Below are positions 40,241 through 52,439 of a stretch of DNA of 64,000 nucleotides, one piece after another. Source of the stretch: Tetrahymena thermophila SB210 (Eukaryota > Ciliophora > Oligohymenophorea > Hymenostomatida > Tetrahymenidae); the NCBI RefSeq assembly GCF_000189635.1, contig NW_002476212.1:868001-932000 (forward strand), written 5' to 3'. A program made the position numbers and the translations under genes. The notes under the pieces are model-generated. The model had not been told where the DNA came from. It saw only the letters and a program-made list of their open reading frames with translations, and did no database searches. Within the stretch, counting starts at the first letter, position 1, and each line of letters begins with the position of its first letter.

Positions 40241-40843
40241 TCAGTTATTGTTGTGATGGTATCTGTTGAATAATTTAATAAGGAGGGATTCTTCTTCAGC
40301 TTACTTTTAGTGAGCTTTCAAAGATTCCTTATCTTCAGGCCAAGGGAAAGGTTAATCATGAGAAAAGATAGAAGTGTCGAGTTACCAAGGAGTACCACTC
40401 CACATAGCCCACCAAGTATGATCTTCGACTTCACAACCACTATTAGGGTGAATAAGTAAATCATATCCATTTCTATTTTAAATAGACCATTGAGTAACAG
40501 CTTAGAAATGTTCAAGAGGGACAAATGCTGACCATTGAGCAGTCAAGAAAGGACCAGCAGGTTCGTTATCAGGATCAAACATACATAAGTGATCTTAGTG
40601 GAAAAGGTCAGTGCAGGGAGCACCAAGAACGTTGGCGAAGTCTTTAATGAATTAGTCACGAATTTTAAAAGCTCCTTCAACACTCTTTTGGCTATTTTAC
40701 CAGTAAAGAATGTGAATGTGCCAGGATTTTATAGGAGCAGGGGTTGGTTCAAAGCAAGTGATATTTCTTTCAACTTAATATTTAGTTGGGTGAGCCAAAG
40801 CAAAAGCTACAAGAGCTAATAAGCAAATAGTGAATTTTTTCAT
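40241..40843 (-). CDS. secreted DOPA 4,5-dioxygenase-family protein
   Basis: Intact single-exon protein of 200 residues. Residues 1-17 (MKKFTICLLALVAFALA) form a typical signal peptide, so the protein probably enters the secretory pathway. The mature part matches the DOPA 4,5-dioxygenase family, an extradiol ring-cleaving group: SWHIHILYW (His42, His44), then LLIHPNSGCEVEDHTWWAMW (His132, His142), with the LxxHPxTGxxxxDH signature near the C-terminus. Family members use iron bound by histidines to open catechol rings of DOPA-like substrates; the substrate here is unknown. Gln is written with TAA at several places and codons are GC-richer than the neighbours, suggesting good expression. The C-terminal tail (from about 170) is charged and ends HHNNN. 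Family length is usually shorter, around 110-150 residues, plus the signal and tail here. Confidence 0.85.
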
Positions 40844-42075
40844 TTAATATTTAACCTAATTTATTAATTTTTGTTTGATAATTAATTATAATTAAAGATT
40901 CAAAACATGTCCTATAATTAAAATAGTTAGCAAGCCATCATAATTTGACAAATTTTTATTTTTTACTATAAAATTTCTTTTATTAATCAAACCTATAAAT
41001 TTGATAGCTAAAATTACACATTTTTTAATTAAAAATATCTATGTGTATATGAGTGTATGAATTAATTAAATAATTTATTATTTATTCTTTGATTTTCAAT
41101 TCAATATCTTTTTTTATATTTTTTTCCTATACATACTGATTACTTACTTACTCTGTAAATAAAGTTACAAACTTTTTTTCTCTCTCACTTTGATTCTTTA
41201 TTTACATTTAATAAATTTTAGAAATCCTTAAGAAGTTAAAAACTTTCTGTTATAATAATTTTAAATTAAGTAACAGAGCGAATATTGTAGAAATAATGTA
41301 AATCTTAGTTTCATTTTTCTAAACAATATTCATATAAATATTCGTAAAATATAAATAAATTTTTTTTTTTAGCCAAAGCTTATTTTCTTACTCTAAATTA
41401 AATCAATATAAATTTTTTGATTTTTTCTAATAAAAGATTATTTAGAAAACGAGATATTAATTCTGATGGAGCTCAGCTATTCTATTTCTTTTATAAATAA
41501 GCAATATTTTTTACATTTAAAACTAATTTTAAAGTATGAAAAAATGTAGTAAAGTATGTGCCTTTTTTTAGAAATTACAAGAAACAATTTAAAATATTAT
41601 ATTTCTTTTTTTTAAATATAATTTAATAAAAAGTTTTATTATTTTTTAAAATAAATAAATTATATATGAATATAATAGTTACAATTAAATAATACCGTAT
41701 AAACTTCAATTAAAAAAAATAACAGAAAGATATTACTGTATACAGACTATATATTATAGGGCACTTTTTTCATCAATATTTAGGAGGAAAAACCCATAAT
41801 CAAAGATAATTGATGGTATATAGAACAAAATTTATCTATTAATAAAATCAAATAATTATTTTTCTTAGTTTTTATTTTAATTTCTTAATTTTAATAAACT
41901 AAAATAGAAAAATAAATATTCCTTAATTTGAATTTAAAGATGAAAGCTTTTTAAGTACCTAAGATTTTAATTTTGAGAAGTTTTTATAAAAATTGCTCAT
42001 TTTAATTTGAGATTGGAAAAAGAGAAAGATTGTTTTATTTTTTATTTATTAAATTTTAAAGAGTCATATTTTTTA
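40844..42075. other. gene-free AT-rich spacer
   Basis: No coding frame recognised. It contains the promoter region of the dioxygenase gene and the 3' flank of the next minus-strand gene. Confidence 0.4.
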
Positions 42076-44473
42076 TCACACAAGATTGATGTTGTTTAAT
42101 TAAACTAAAGCCTAAAATTTTCCACTTTTATTCATAGAATATGGCATTTTTTATACAGGGAACTCTTTTTTTACTTAGTTTTGCTAGTTGTTATTTGAGT
42201 TACCTTTCTTTAATTTTTACATATTTCTATTACTTGCTTCTTAGAGGACTTAACTTTAATTTTTTTTCAATTCAACCTTGAATTTATCAATGTTTTCTTA
42301 ATTAGATGTTAGCCCAGTGTGGATAAGCAATTATTAGTAATTATCTTCTGGTTCGTCAATCTAATTTAATTAAACTGTGTCATCTTCCATTGTTTCTAAA
42401 GTTTTTTACAAGTTGTCATAGATGCAGTGTTGTATTTTACTTATTTTATTTTCTGTGCTATTTATTAATAAATATCGAAAATGAAAATTGAATAATGACA
42501 AAAAATATTTGAGTTACTTTTTATAAACTTTTTAAATTTCTTGAGATTGCTCAAAAAGCCTTTATATTATTCTAAGAGATTTTTTTTCTTTATGCATAGT
42601 GGGTGATAAATCCTATTTAATGAAATCAAAATGATATAACCTGGATTCATTTGAGCTGCTCTTTTATCGTTTCTGCTAAGAGTTTGGTAATTAATTTAAT
42701 TTATTTTAGTTATTAATAGGAGTTATACAGCCATAATAAAATTCTGTTTTATTTTACTTTTAAGTTTACTAAAGTGTTTAAAATTTAGATTTCTTTTCTA
42801 GTGAAGTTTCTCCATTATCATAATTTATCGAAAAGCTTGAACTATTTCGAGAATTAAAATCTCTATTGTATTTCTGGTTTCTCTAATCAAATAAACTATT
42901 GTTAGCAGATGAATCTTCTTCTAATTTAGAGCAGAATGATTTATTTTGTTTCTCAGAAATATTTAAAGGTTCAAGGATTTATGTATTTTTGAGATTTGCT
43001 TGATATTTACAAGCAAATCCACTATTATTTTTAATTATTTATAATCCATTCAGAGAAGAATTTATTGGTTTGTATTTTTAATTGAATCTTTTTTAAATAT
43101 TTAAATTTAAACCTTTTTCACTTACATCATATAACGAGGATAAATCCGTATGTATATTATAAGCATTAGGTGAATTCTCTGGTTCAGTTTACAATATTTT
43201 TCTATGATTTTTTATACAATTACTATCATTTTAATTAAGATTGTTATCTTTTAAGTTTAAATTGCTATCTTTTGAAATAAAATTATTGTCATTAGAATAA
43301 GTAAAATTGTTAGATTTCGGAGTAAAATGATTATTCTTTGTAGGTGTTTTAATTATAGAGTGTCTTTTATATTGGACTTAAATATCTGAATTTAAATTTG
43401 ATAAATCTGATTAACAGACTTTATCAATAGTTTATCTACTTTCTTCATCTTATTATTAACTAGGATTAACAGAAAAAACTTATTTGCTTGCTGCATATTC
43501 TTCACTCACAAATTTACCTCTATCTGAGGATTAACTTAGTTAGTCATCAGAGTCACTTAAAATATGAAAAATAGATCTTTTTTAGCCCTTTTTGTTTTTT
43601 TAATTGTTTTTTATTTTTATAGAATCTATTTAATTATCTATACTAAACTTAACTTTTGAGTGTTACTATTCATCTTTTTTTGATGATTTGGTTAGTGTTT
43701 ATTGACTAGATTTGTAATCGTTAAGAAAGCTTTTTTATTTGCTAATATTTTTGCTTTTTCCTACCTATGATTCATTCAAAACTGACTATTAATTAGATTA
43801 ACCACATTTTTATTATTTTTTATATTCGTTTTCTTCGATTGAGCGTGACAGTGCTCCTTTATCGAATGAACTAATTCTATTTTTATTGATAGCTCTAGGA
43901 AATATTTTTTACATTTCTGCATAATAATTATGAACTTCTTTTGTTAATTCTTAGTCAGTTGATTTATTTTGATCTAAAATTTCATTTATTGTCTTTGATT
44001 TAATGTTTTCTAAGAGCTTTTGATATTTCGACTATGCCAGAGACTGCTTTTGTATCTCTTAAAGTACATTAATTTATCTTAAATTGGATTGGTTTCTGCT
44101 AGAATTTACGCAATCAAAAAACCTAACAATAACATAATTTTTCAGTTAAAACTCAGTGAAATAAAAAATAATTAAGTATATAAAAATAAAAATATTTTAT
44201 AATTTTTAAACTCATTTTACTTGCCATGGTGAGAGAAGTTATCAATAATAGGCTTTCTAACATCCATTTAAGCGTTAAAATTCCTATCAACTTTTGATAA
44301 AACTATCTTACTTACTTAATTAATTAAATTTTATAGTGTTTTTTTAACAGAGAATTAAATTCACGAGCATATTCTTAATCATTAAAATATGACTAGAAAT
44401 AAATAATAAAAAAATTAATTTGTTGGTGTTAATTATCTAGTTATTAATTTTCTAAATACTTATTTTTTTGCAT
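42076..44473 (-). CDS. charged low-complexity protein, function unknown
   Basis: Predicted 737-residue protein in three exons; introns 44257-44315 (59 nt) and 44096-44220 (125 nt) leave 738 codons. Start MQKNKYLENQQL at 44473, stop at 42078-42076. It begins with Gln/Asn-rich and short helical sequence (YFNDQEYAREFNSLLKKHY), then KPIIDNFSHHG, then a long Ser/Lys/Asn/Asp-rich region. The region near 43540 is rich in Ser and Asp and may be phosphorylated. There is no recognisable domain, signal or membrane segment. The reading frame shifts across the first intron and looked like a frameshift before splicing. Confidence 0.65.
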
Positions 44474-45205
44474 GATTCTAAATTTGTTATAAATGATTTT
44501 GGCAAAAGAAAATTACTATTTTAACCAAACATAATTTTATTGAATAAATTTAAAATTTGTTTTTGATTTATTAAATTTATTTTAAAATTTGAGTTAGACA
44601 AATATTTCTTTTAAAGAAGTAAAATTTAAGGATTTATTTCTAATACAAATTTTAAAACTAATCATAAAACCAAAAACTTAAAAAAGAATATTAAATATTA
44701 TAAAAAATTAAATAAACAAAATTTAATTTTTTTTATATAAATTTATTAATATAAATAAAACAAAGAAAATGAAGAATGCTTTTTTACTTGTTAGTTTGTT
44801 TGTTTATATTTATTTGTATATTAAGAGATATGCAAATATACATACAACACAGTGAGTTTATCTATCTATTTAGCAGGTAGTCTTCTAACATGAAATTAAT
44901 TCATAGAAAGAGAAGAAGAAAAAGAAAAGAAATGTACTGCAGAGAATGAAGAAAAGAAAGATAAATAGATAAAGGAAACATAATGATTTCTAAATATTTT
45001 TATTTCGCTTTATTTTCTTTAGCTTTATTGTTTGCTTGTATATTTGTTTATTTTTTTTTTTGCTTCTATGCATATTTCTTCTTTTATTTAATAGTTAATT
45101 TTTACTTGAGATTTTGAAAAAAAAGAAAGAAAAACAAAGGAAGTAAATATTAATAAATCAAAAAAGATAAAACAAAAAGCCAATTAAAAAGAAAAGAGAG
45201 AAGAA
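44474..45205. other. divergent promoter region
   Basis: It separates two divergently transcribed genes. The last 150 bases before 45206 are purine-rich (many GAAAG and AAGAAA runs), which is common just upstream of ciliate start codons. No coding sequence seen. Confidence 0.4.
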
Positions 45206-47141
45206 ATGTCACTCCACGAAAAGATGTAAACCGATTACCTTTGGGTAAAGGACCACTCTCAAGCTGATTCTTGGGCTAAGGCTAGAACTCACGGTTACAA
45301 CTATATTGGTAAATTTTTTAGGACAAATAAACAAAGAACCTTTTATGGATAAAGAGAAAGATACGAGATTTAGATCCTTCGTTCTCACCATTTTCACTAT
45401 CTGATAAAAATAAAAAAAATTCATAATATAGAACAATAAATAGCTTGCAGATAAAAAAAATATAAATATTCAAACAGATTTTATTTATCATTTATGACAG
45501 CAATTATAGATAAAAGGTTGTTATTAATATTCTTTTAAATATGAATATAGCTCATACCGTTCCTAACAAGAAGGAGAGATACGAAATGATCTGGAGAAGG
45601 TATAATTACAAATATTATTTATAGAAATTGATTACAATTTATAGGAAGTTTTAAAGATTGAAGCAGTTTAAAATAATCAATAAAACTAGAATTACAAAAA
45701 TATTATCTCAATAGCATTACTAATCACTCTTTTTTATTAATATCAAAATAGCATGGGTAAATCTACCGATTGGGAACTTGAAAAGTTCAGAGTAAGAAAT
45801 TATTTGCAATTATTTTTAAAGCATCAAACATTATTTTCAAAGGGATATCAAAAATATTGCATAAGCAAATTCACTAAAAGTTATTTAGGGAATCTTTTTA
45901 TGAGAAAAACGATAAAGATATAGATAGGCTTTTGCATATTAAAAAGTCAAACAAGATTATAAACAATCAAGCAAACATATAGGAGGATTTATTTGTTACA
46001 AATATCTTTAGTGTTTTTACTTTGTTCGAAATGATAAATAGATAAAAATTTATAGCAGATACAATAAAAAAGAAAATCTTTCTTTTCAATGCTTAAATCT
46101 TAAATAGAAATGTTCCCACTTTCGTTAATTTCATTTGGGAATAAACAATATAAAATAAAATAATTTAAATGTAAAAATCGCTATAAAATATTGGATTTAA
46201 TGTTAATTTTAGTAAAATAAATAAACAATTATTTAAATGGCTTAATATATTTTAAAGGAGAAATAAATGATTAAAACTGTTCTAATCTTTAATAATGGTA
46301 TCTTAAGATATTTTTAAATAATTCAGTTAAATTATGTGACTAAATATTATATTCATTCAATCATATAACCCCTTAAGAGAGATAGTTTTGATTAAAATTC
46401 TCCATCAAATAGATATTTGCTTTATTTAAAAAAAACAATATAATTTTTTTCAAATCCCTATGAGAATAAGAAGCTTTAACATATTTTATTATTGCTGTTA
46501 CTAATTTTTAATTTAACTATAGTTAGGAAAGAAGTTCCCTGATAGAGGTAACAAGAGAAGATGGTTTAAGAATCTCTTCAGATTGATTAAGAACCCTATG
46601 GGTTACATTTTCTGGAAGACTTACAAGGCCAGATTAGCCAAGCCTTCGTAATTATTTTTGAAAACATGATTTATTTAGCTTGATAATAACTAATTATACC
46701 TTTATTAAAATAGTCTCATCGTTACCTCCATGTTCATTGGTTTCACTTTGGGTTTCATCAAGCTTAAAGCTTAATCCAGTAAGCTTATACATTGAAAAAA
46801 TTCAATTAAGCTAAAGTTATATTTATTAACAATTAGTTGCCTACTCCAAGAAGCAATATGCCACCTTACGTGCTGGTAAGAATATTGAAGGAAGTGGTCA
46901 AGTTCATTTCGGTTATCACGATCAAAAGTAATAATTTTAAAATTTAATGTGAATGAAAAATTTGTAATTAACCTTAATTACTTAATTATTTTTAAAAAGA
47001 TGGGGCATGCCTGCTATTCCTATGTTCTAACTTATGTACTACGAATTACCTGGTAACAGTATCGTTGTTAACCCTTGCAGAAACCAAAACTACAGACTTT
47101 ACTTCGAAATGAGAAAGAAGTTGGGAATCTTACCTGCTTGA
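45206..47141 (+). CDS. small protein with one membrane segment, possibly mitochondrial, seven exons
   Basis: Predicted 204-residue protein. Exons are 45206-45308, 45551-45599, 45752-45791, 46523-46647, 46714-46778, 46837-46927 and 47000-47141; the phases close to 205 codons. The N-terminus is hydrophilic (MSLHEKMQTDYLWVKDHS). A basic region (RGNKRRWFKNLFRLIKNP) is followed by one hydrophobic segment, LIVTSMFIGFTLGFIKL (about residues 105-121), and a conserved-looking C-terminus with NPCRNQNYRLYFEMRKKLG. Codon choice is GC-richer (TTC, AAG, ACC, GGT), as in highly expressed ciliate genes. The size, single membrane segment and basic flank resemble lineage-specific accessory subunits of mitochondrial inner-membrane complexes, but this is inference only; I do not recognise the family. 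Confidence 0.8.
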
Positions 47142-48259
47142 GAAATAAGTATTATCGAAACTTAAGTAGCCTCTCAAGGGAGTTTTAGAATTAATTGTTT
47201 TAAAATCTAAACTTCTACTGGCTTTTAAAGTTTAATAAAGTGGCAAAATCGTTAATTATTTATTCTTCACGTTTCTTTAATTTTATGTGTGATCGTAATA
47301 TTCGTTTTGTCATTTCTGATTTTTTCAACGAGACATTCAAAATTTTCATTTTTATTATTTATTTTTCACAATTAATAAATAAAAAATTATCAAATGTGTA
47401 AATAAAATTCATGCAAAAATCCATAATAAATAATATTTTTAATAATACAATTATATTTAAGTTAATAAATTTTTATCAAAATCATAAAAAATAATATTAA
47501 ACAATTTGCAAAAAAGCACACAAAAAATTTGCTTAGCTATCCAATATGTTTTATTTTACAATTTGCTAACAAATTATTGAGTGAGTGATGGAAGAGAAAT
47601 CACTATTTGATAGTAAAATTAGGAGAATCTTAAGATTTTTTATTTTTAGAATTAAATTGGTACATAGAAATTTTATATAAAAAAGCTCTACGCATATCTA
47701 AGAATAAATCATAATAAAAATTGAATAAATATTAGATACTAATGAGTATTATTTAAAAAGACTTTTCTTATCAAAAAAGTTGAATAAATCTTTAATGTTC
47801 TTGTATTACTTGACTACTTATCAATTTATATAAAATTTTATCTTAACTTAATAACTCACTTTTTGATAAATAATTTATTAATTGAATAAATGAATGAATG
47901 AATGAATGAAATCACAATTTCAATTAAGATTCTGTTTATAAATAAATTGTTTTGCAAATGAATGAAATCTATTGTTTTTATAATGAATTACTTAAAAAAA
48001 AAAAACATATTAAAGTATAGGCTCTCATATATCAATCTCATTCAATCTTATATAGATACATTCATTCATTTATTAATTCATTTATATTGATTGATTTCCT
48101 TTTGCAATTATATTGCGTTTGCAAGCAAGCAAATCGCAAATCTGAATAAAATATAAATCAAATAGTTTTGCAAAGAAATTTTTCGAAAGAAAAAATTATA
48201 AAGGCAGAAAAAGAAGAAAAAAGCATAAAGTATATTAAAGAAAAGATTCATAACTAGAT
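47142..48259. other. gene-free AT-rich spacer
   Basis: It holds a five-fold GAAT tetranucleotide tract at about 47888-47908 and purine-rich sequence just before the next start. No coding frame or structured RNA recognised. Confidence 0.4.
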
Positions 48260-49228
48260 ATGAGTTTATTAGTTGTTTCAGGTGCAAATAAGGTTGGTTA
48301 GGGTATCATCCGTGGATTACACAGTTCCGGTAAATATGAAAAGATTGTTGTTGCAGACGTATTCCCTAAATACTACTATCTCGAACGCTATTTGCGTTTT
48401 AAGGATACCTTAACCCAAAATAAGACCAAGCTTGAAGAAGTTAAATTGACTGACAAGACCGATTTAGAGTCTGCCATCAAGAAAGCCAGTCACGTAGTTT
48501 ATGTTACCCACGATTATTACTACAATGTTCCAAGCAAGTTAAATTTGATCAAGCATACCGCTACTCTAAGTAGATCTGCCGGAGTTAAGAGATTAGTCAA
48601 TGTCACTCCTGTAGAAAACGATCATTATGGCGAGTCTCAAGCCGTTCTTGCAGCTACTTAATCAGAAAACGAAGCCAGAGTAGCATTCCCTGGATTAGTT
48701 GAACTTAAAACTGATTTGACTTTTGGTTAAGATTCCACTGTTGTTTCTGAATTACTTACCCGTCTTGCTTACGGAAAATCTATTTACTTTAAGCCTTCAG
48801 CTCATCGTATTTCTCCTGTTCACACTTTGAATGTAGCTGAAGCTACCCAAAGAATTTTGGAAAATAATTCTCTCTAAAACCTCAGATATGTCGCTAGAGG
48901 TACTGAATCTTTCGACTGGAATACCATTATCAGCACCCTTGCCGCTGCTATCGGTAAAAATGCTAATCTTAACTAAAACCCTCTTGAAAATATAATCTCA
49001 CCTCTTTCTGATAACATTGTCAGCTAAACTGTTCACCACCACCACTACCTCAACTTGACTCGTTTCATCAATCAATATTAGGAACCTAAGCAAACTGAAC
49101 ACCACGAATTAACTAATCTTGGTGTTAATAACCTTGTTAAATTCTCAGAATTCTATAAACCTAATTCTGTTTCTACTTAAGATTACTAGATCAAGACTGG
49201 TCTTTCTCACTGGGCTCACTGCTTGTGA
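48260..49228 (+). CDS. atypical NAD(P)-binding (SDR/NmrA-like) protein
   Basis: Intact single-exon protein of 322 residues. A Rossmann-type nucleotide-binding start is visible at residues 3-18, LLVVSGANKVGQGIIR, matching the GxxxxGxG form of extended and atypical short-chain dehydrogenases. VVADVF follows as the second strand, with DLESAIKKASHVVYVTH and RSAGVKRLVNVTPVEN corresponding to later strands of the NmrA/NDUFA9-like group. I do not see the classical YxxxK catalytic pair in its usual context, so it may bind the nucleotide without being a dehydrogenase. Codons are GC-rich, implying strong expression. A structural subunit of a mitochondrial complex is possible by analogy with NDUFA9, but no clear targeting peptide is visible. 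Confidence 0.8.
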
Positions 49229-51093
49229 GATATTTATTAATTAGATAAAAAGCAAGCATATCTTCTTTAAAATAAATAAATAAATTCTTACATACTTTAA
49301 ATTAATGTCTGATTGAGTGAGTATTTCTTTAGAAATAGAGAAATTAGGAAAATATAATAATTTATTATAGAATTTTTGTTTTCTCTGTATTCTTTATCTT
49401 TGTTCAAAATTTCCAAATACCCACTTACTTACTTTCATTATTTCAAGTAAGTTAGCAGTAAATGTTTTATAAGACACTCATGAAGTTCTTTGCTATAATC
49501 TATCCAAATTAAATGCATTTTTTACGTTTTGGAATTTCAGATTTAAAATTAAAATCATTATTCTTATTTCCTCAATTTATAAGTTATTATATGGCAGGTT
49601 TAATTTAAAAAAGAATCTTCTTTAGCATTTAGCAGAATACTATCTTTAATTTGATAATCTTTATTTTATTTAAAAAAAATAAAATTCAATTAAATGTTAT
49701 AAACTTAGGATATTAATTAATTAAATATTTTATCGATTATCATTCATTTTCAATCAAATTATTTTAAAAGCAAGAAAATATTTATATTTATATTACAATC
49801 AACAATTAAGAAATTAAGATGAAACAAAAGCAGGTGATTTAATTTTTAAATTATTTTAATTTTTTTTATTTATTTTAAAGTATATTTTTGAAATTTTAAA
49901 TCAAATTAAAAAAATAATTTTTGTTTATGATAAAATTTATTTATTTTAACATTTATAGTATTTCAAGATTCAAACTTTGCTTAAAATTATCTAAATGATA
50001 TTATTAAGCATTTATTTAAAAGCAAACTCATATAAAAAATAAATAAATAATTAACAAGTATAAGAATTTTTGTTTGTTTGTCTTATTATTTAATTTTTCA
50101 ACAAAATAAAAATTATGAATGTTGAATGAGTTTTTTAACTGAAAAATTAATAAAACTTAAAATAATAAGCTTTAAAAAACTCTTTAAATAAATTTACATT
50201 TTTAAAAATTGAATTATAACTATTTTTATTCATCTAACTAAACTTAAGTTGTAAAATTATAAACAAAATTTAAATGTTACGTAATATTATTTAGTTTAAA
50301 ATTGATTGAAACCACAATTAAATATCTACTAATTCTTTAAATTTTTTATTAAATTAGATCTAGAATTAATTTATTGAAATTATAAAAAAAGAAGAAAAAA
50401 TATAAAACAGTCATATTTCAAATTTATTTTAACTTAAAATTAAAACCAAATATTTAATATTCGAAATGTATTTGTAATTACAATTTAAGTATTTGAAATA
50501 AAGATTTTTACAAAAATGAAAATTTAATATTTTTTTTAAATTATAATCTTTTGTAAGATAAAATTTAAAGATTTAATTCACCTTTTTTATTTATAATTAA
50601 AATTGTAATTACTATAAGTACTCTTCTTTATGGATGTTCTAAAAATCATTTATTTACTTTTTTACTCCTTATTAAATTTTATTTAAAAATTCTTGTTCCT
50701 GATAAATAAGTAGCCCTTATAAAACATTAATTATGGTAAATATAATGAAAAAAAATTATATTTGAGATATTAAAAACATTTGTAACTAAATTAAAAAAAA
50801 TTTTCAAAAATGTATCAACTTTTTTTCCTATACTCATTATAAAGTTACTAAAAAGTAGAAAAAAATAAAAACAATAATTAAATTTTTGAAGAATTTAATT
50901 TACAAAAAAGGAAAAATAGTTAACATAAATACACATATAGTTATAATATATTTAAATATAATATTAGTTTATGAGTAATTAATGATTCTTATTTATTAAA
51001 TGTGTTTAGAAAAGTAAATTTAAATAAAATAGCTAGCTAAACCTTCAAGTATACCAGTATAGATAATAAATGAGCATTTTATTTTAGTCGGAA
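49229..51093. other. gene-free AT-rich spacer between convergent genes
   Basis: About 1.9 kb with no sustained frame. Mostly A/T runs; I see no structured RNA in it. Confidence 0.4.
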
Positions 51094-52439
51094 TCAATAA
51101 TTTTATTAGCTGTGATTTTTTATTAAGGGTTGAGATTGATGAGTTTTTAAGGTTAGATTTTCTATTTTTGTAACAGATTTTTCCATTTCGTTTGTTTCTA
51201 TATTCAATTCTTCCAAATGATTAGACTCATTTAAATATTTTATTAGATATCTATCTTTTTCAGTGAGATCAAAAGCAGTAATGCCAGTATTATTATGCTA
51301 AATAAATGTTTCTTTTAAAAATAAATTTTAATTTGTCTAATATCTACATCATTAATTAATTTATTTACCTATACCCTGCTATCTAAATAAAAGCTAACCA
51401 ACAGCCATATCTAAAAAATTTCCATGTGTAATAAATATAAAATCAGGCCTAGCACCATTTTAATTTTCCTCTTTATATAAAAATAGTTAAGTAATATAAT
51501 CAATTAAGCCTTATTCTTAGTTTCATAATCACTATTCAAAAATTAACTGCAAATATTATTTTTGAAATGTATAAAATTGATAAATGAATAAATAAATATG
51601 CTTTTTACCGTAATATTTATGGCTTATTTCTATAATTTGCATCAATACCTTTTTAATTCTATCATATGCCTACTCATTTGTTTCTTTTTTCTCATGAAAA
51701 AACCAACCATCTTCTTTTATGCTTTCATCAATAACAAATGAGGGATATTTCTCTTGGAACTTTATTATGTTATTGTAAATAATTTAAAATATAGTTAATT
51801 AGTTAGTTAGACTGCTATTTATTGAATAATTTATTATATCGATTCAATTTTAATTCAAAATAGTAACTAAGTAAATCAAATAAAGTATTTACATATTTTC
51901 TTCCTTCTCCTCTAAACCCTTTTCCTTTATATTGTAACCCTCCTATCTCATGTAGTTCTCTGAAAATCTGTTATTTTTAATTGTGATTCAATTAATTCAG
52001 TTTTTTTAAAGAAATTGAGCTAGCCAAAAAATCATTATGAATAAACAAAATAAATAATGCTCAATGATATAATTTAAAGAGTAAGTAAATAAATACTTAG
52101 GCTTTGCAATTAAATTCATCTTGTATATATTTCGCAGTGTCTAATGCTCTAGAAAAGCAGCTTGAAAATACTATTTTTGACAATTTAATTATGTTTTCTC
52201 TGCTGATATAATCTTTTTTGTAATATTAATTTACCAATATTTGGTTTTATGCCTTTCTTTTTTAGATATCTTGCGCATGCTTCTGCCTATTTTTTACCTA
52301 CCTCAGATAAATGAGGATCAGGTACTCTAGCATTTTCGTAGTTTTCAGATGTTTAATCTTTTATAACATTGTTGCTGCTTTCTGCATGGCGAACAAAAAA
52401 AATTCTTGCTTTTACTTATTCCTTTAATAAATAACTCAT
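51094..52439 (-). CDS. histidine-phosphatase (phosphoglycerate mutase-like) superfamily protein, six exons
   Basis: Predicted 289-residue protein. In order of translation the exons are 52439-52235, 52170-52097, 51967-51893, 51759-51609, 51515-51369 and 51311-51094, closing to 290 codons. The catalytic RHG-type motif reads IFFVRHAESSNN near residue 17, with Ala in the Gly place, a known variant. LSEVGKKQAEACARYL is followed, after the first intron, by IVFSSCFSRALDTAKYI, and the second catalytic histidine lies in FIFITHGNFLDM. NTGITAFDL near the C-terminus also matches the family. Members use the first histidine as a phospho-acceptor on small phosphorylated molecules or proteins; the substrate here cannot be read from the sequence. 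No signal peptide. Confidence 0.85.

Noticed and set aside
40318-40819. Short standard-code ORFs on both strands inside the dioxygenase gene
   Set aside because: They are shadows of the intact ciliate-code gene on the minus strand.
44257-44345. Apparent frameshift at a T7 run near 44339
   Set aside because: A 59-nt intron with a strong GTAAGT donor restores the frame, and all phases of the gene then close.
52171-52263. Apparent frameshift in the histidine-phosphatase gene at a T6 run
   Set aside because: A 64-nt intron joins the frame directly into the SSCFSRALDTA motif expected of the family, so no sequence error is needed.
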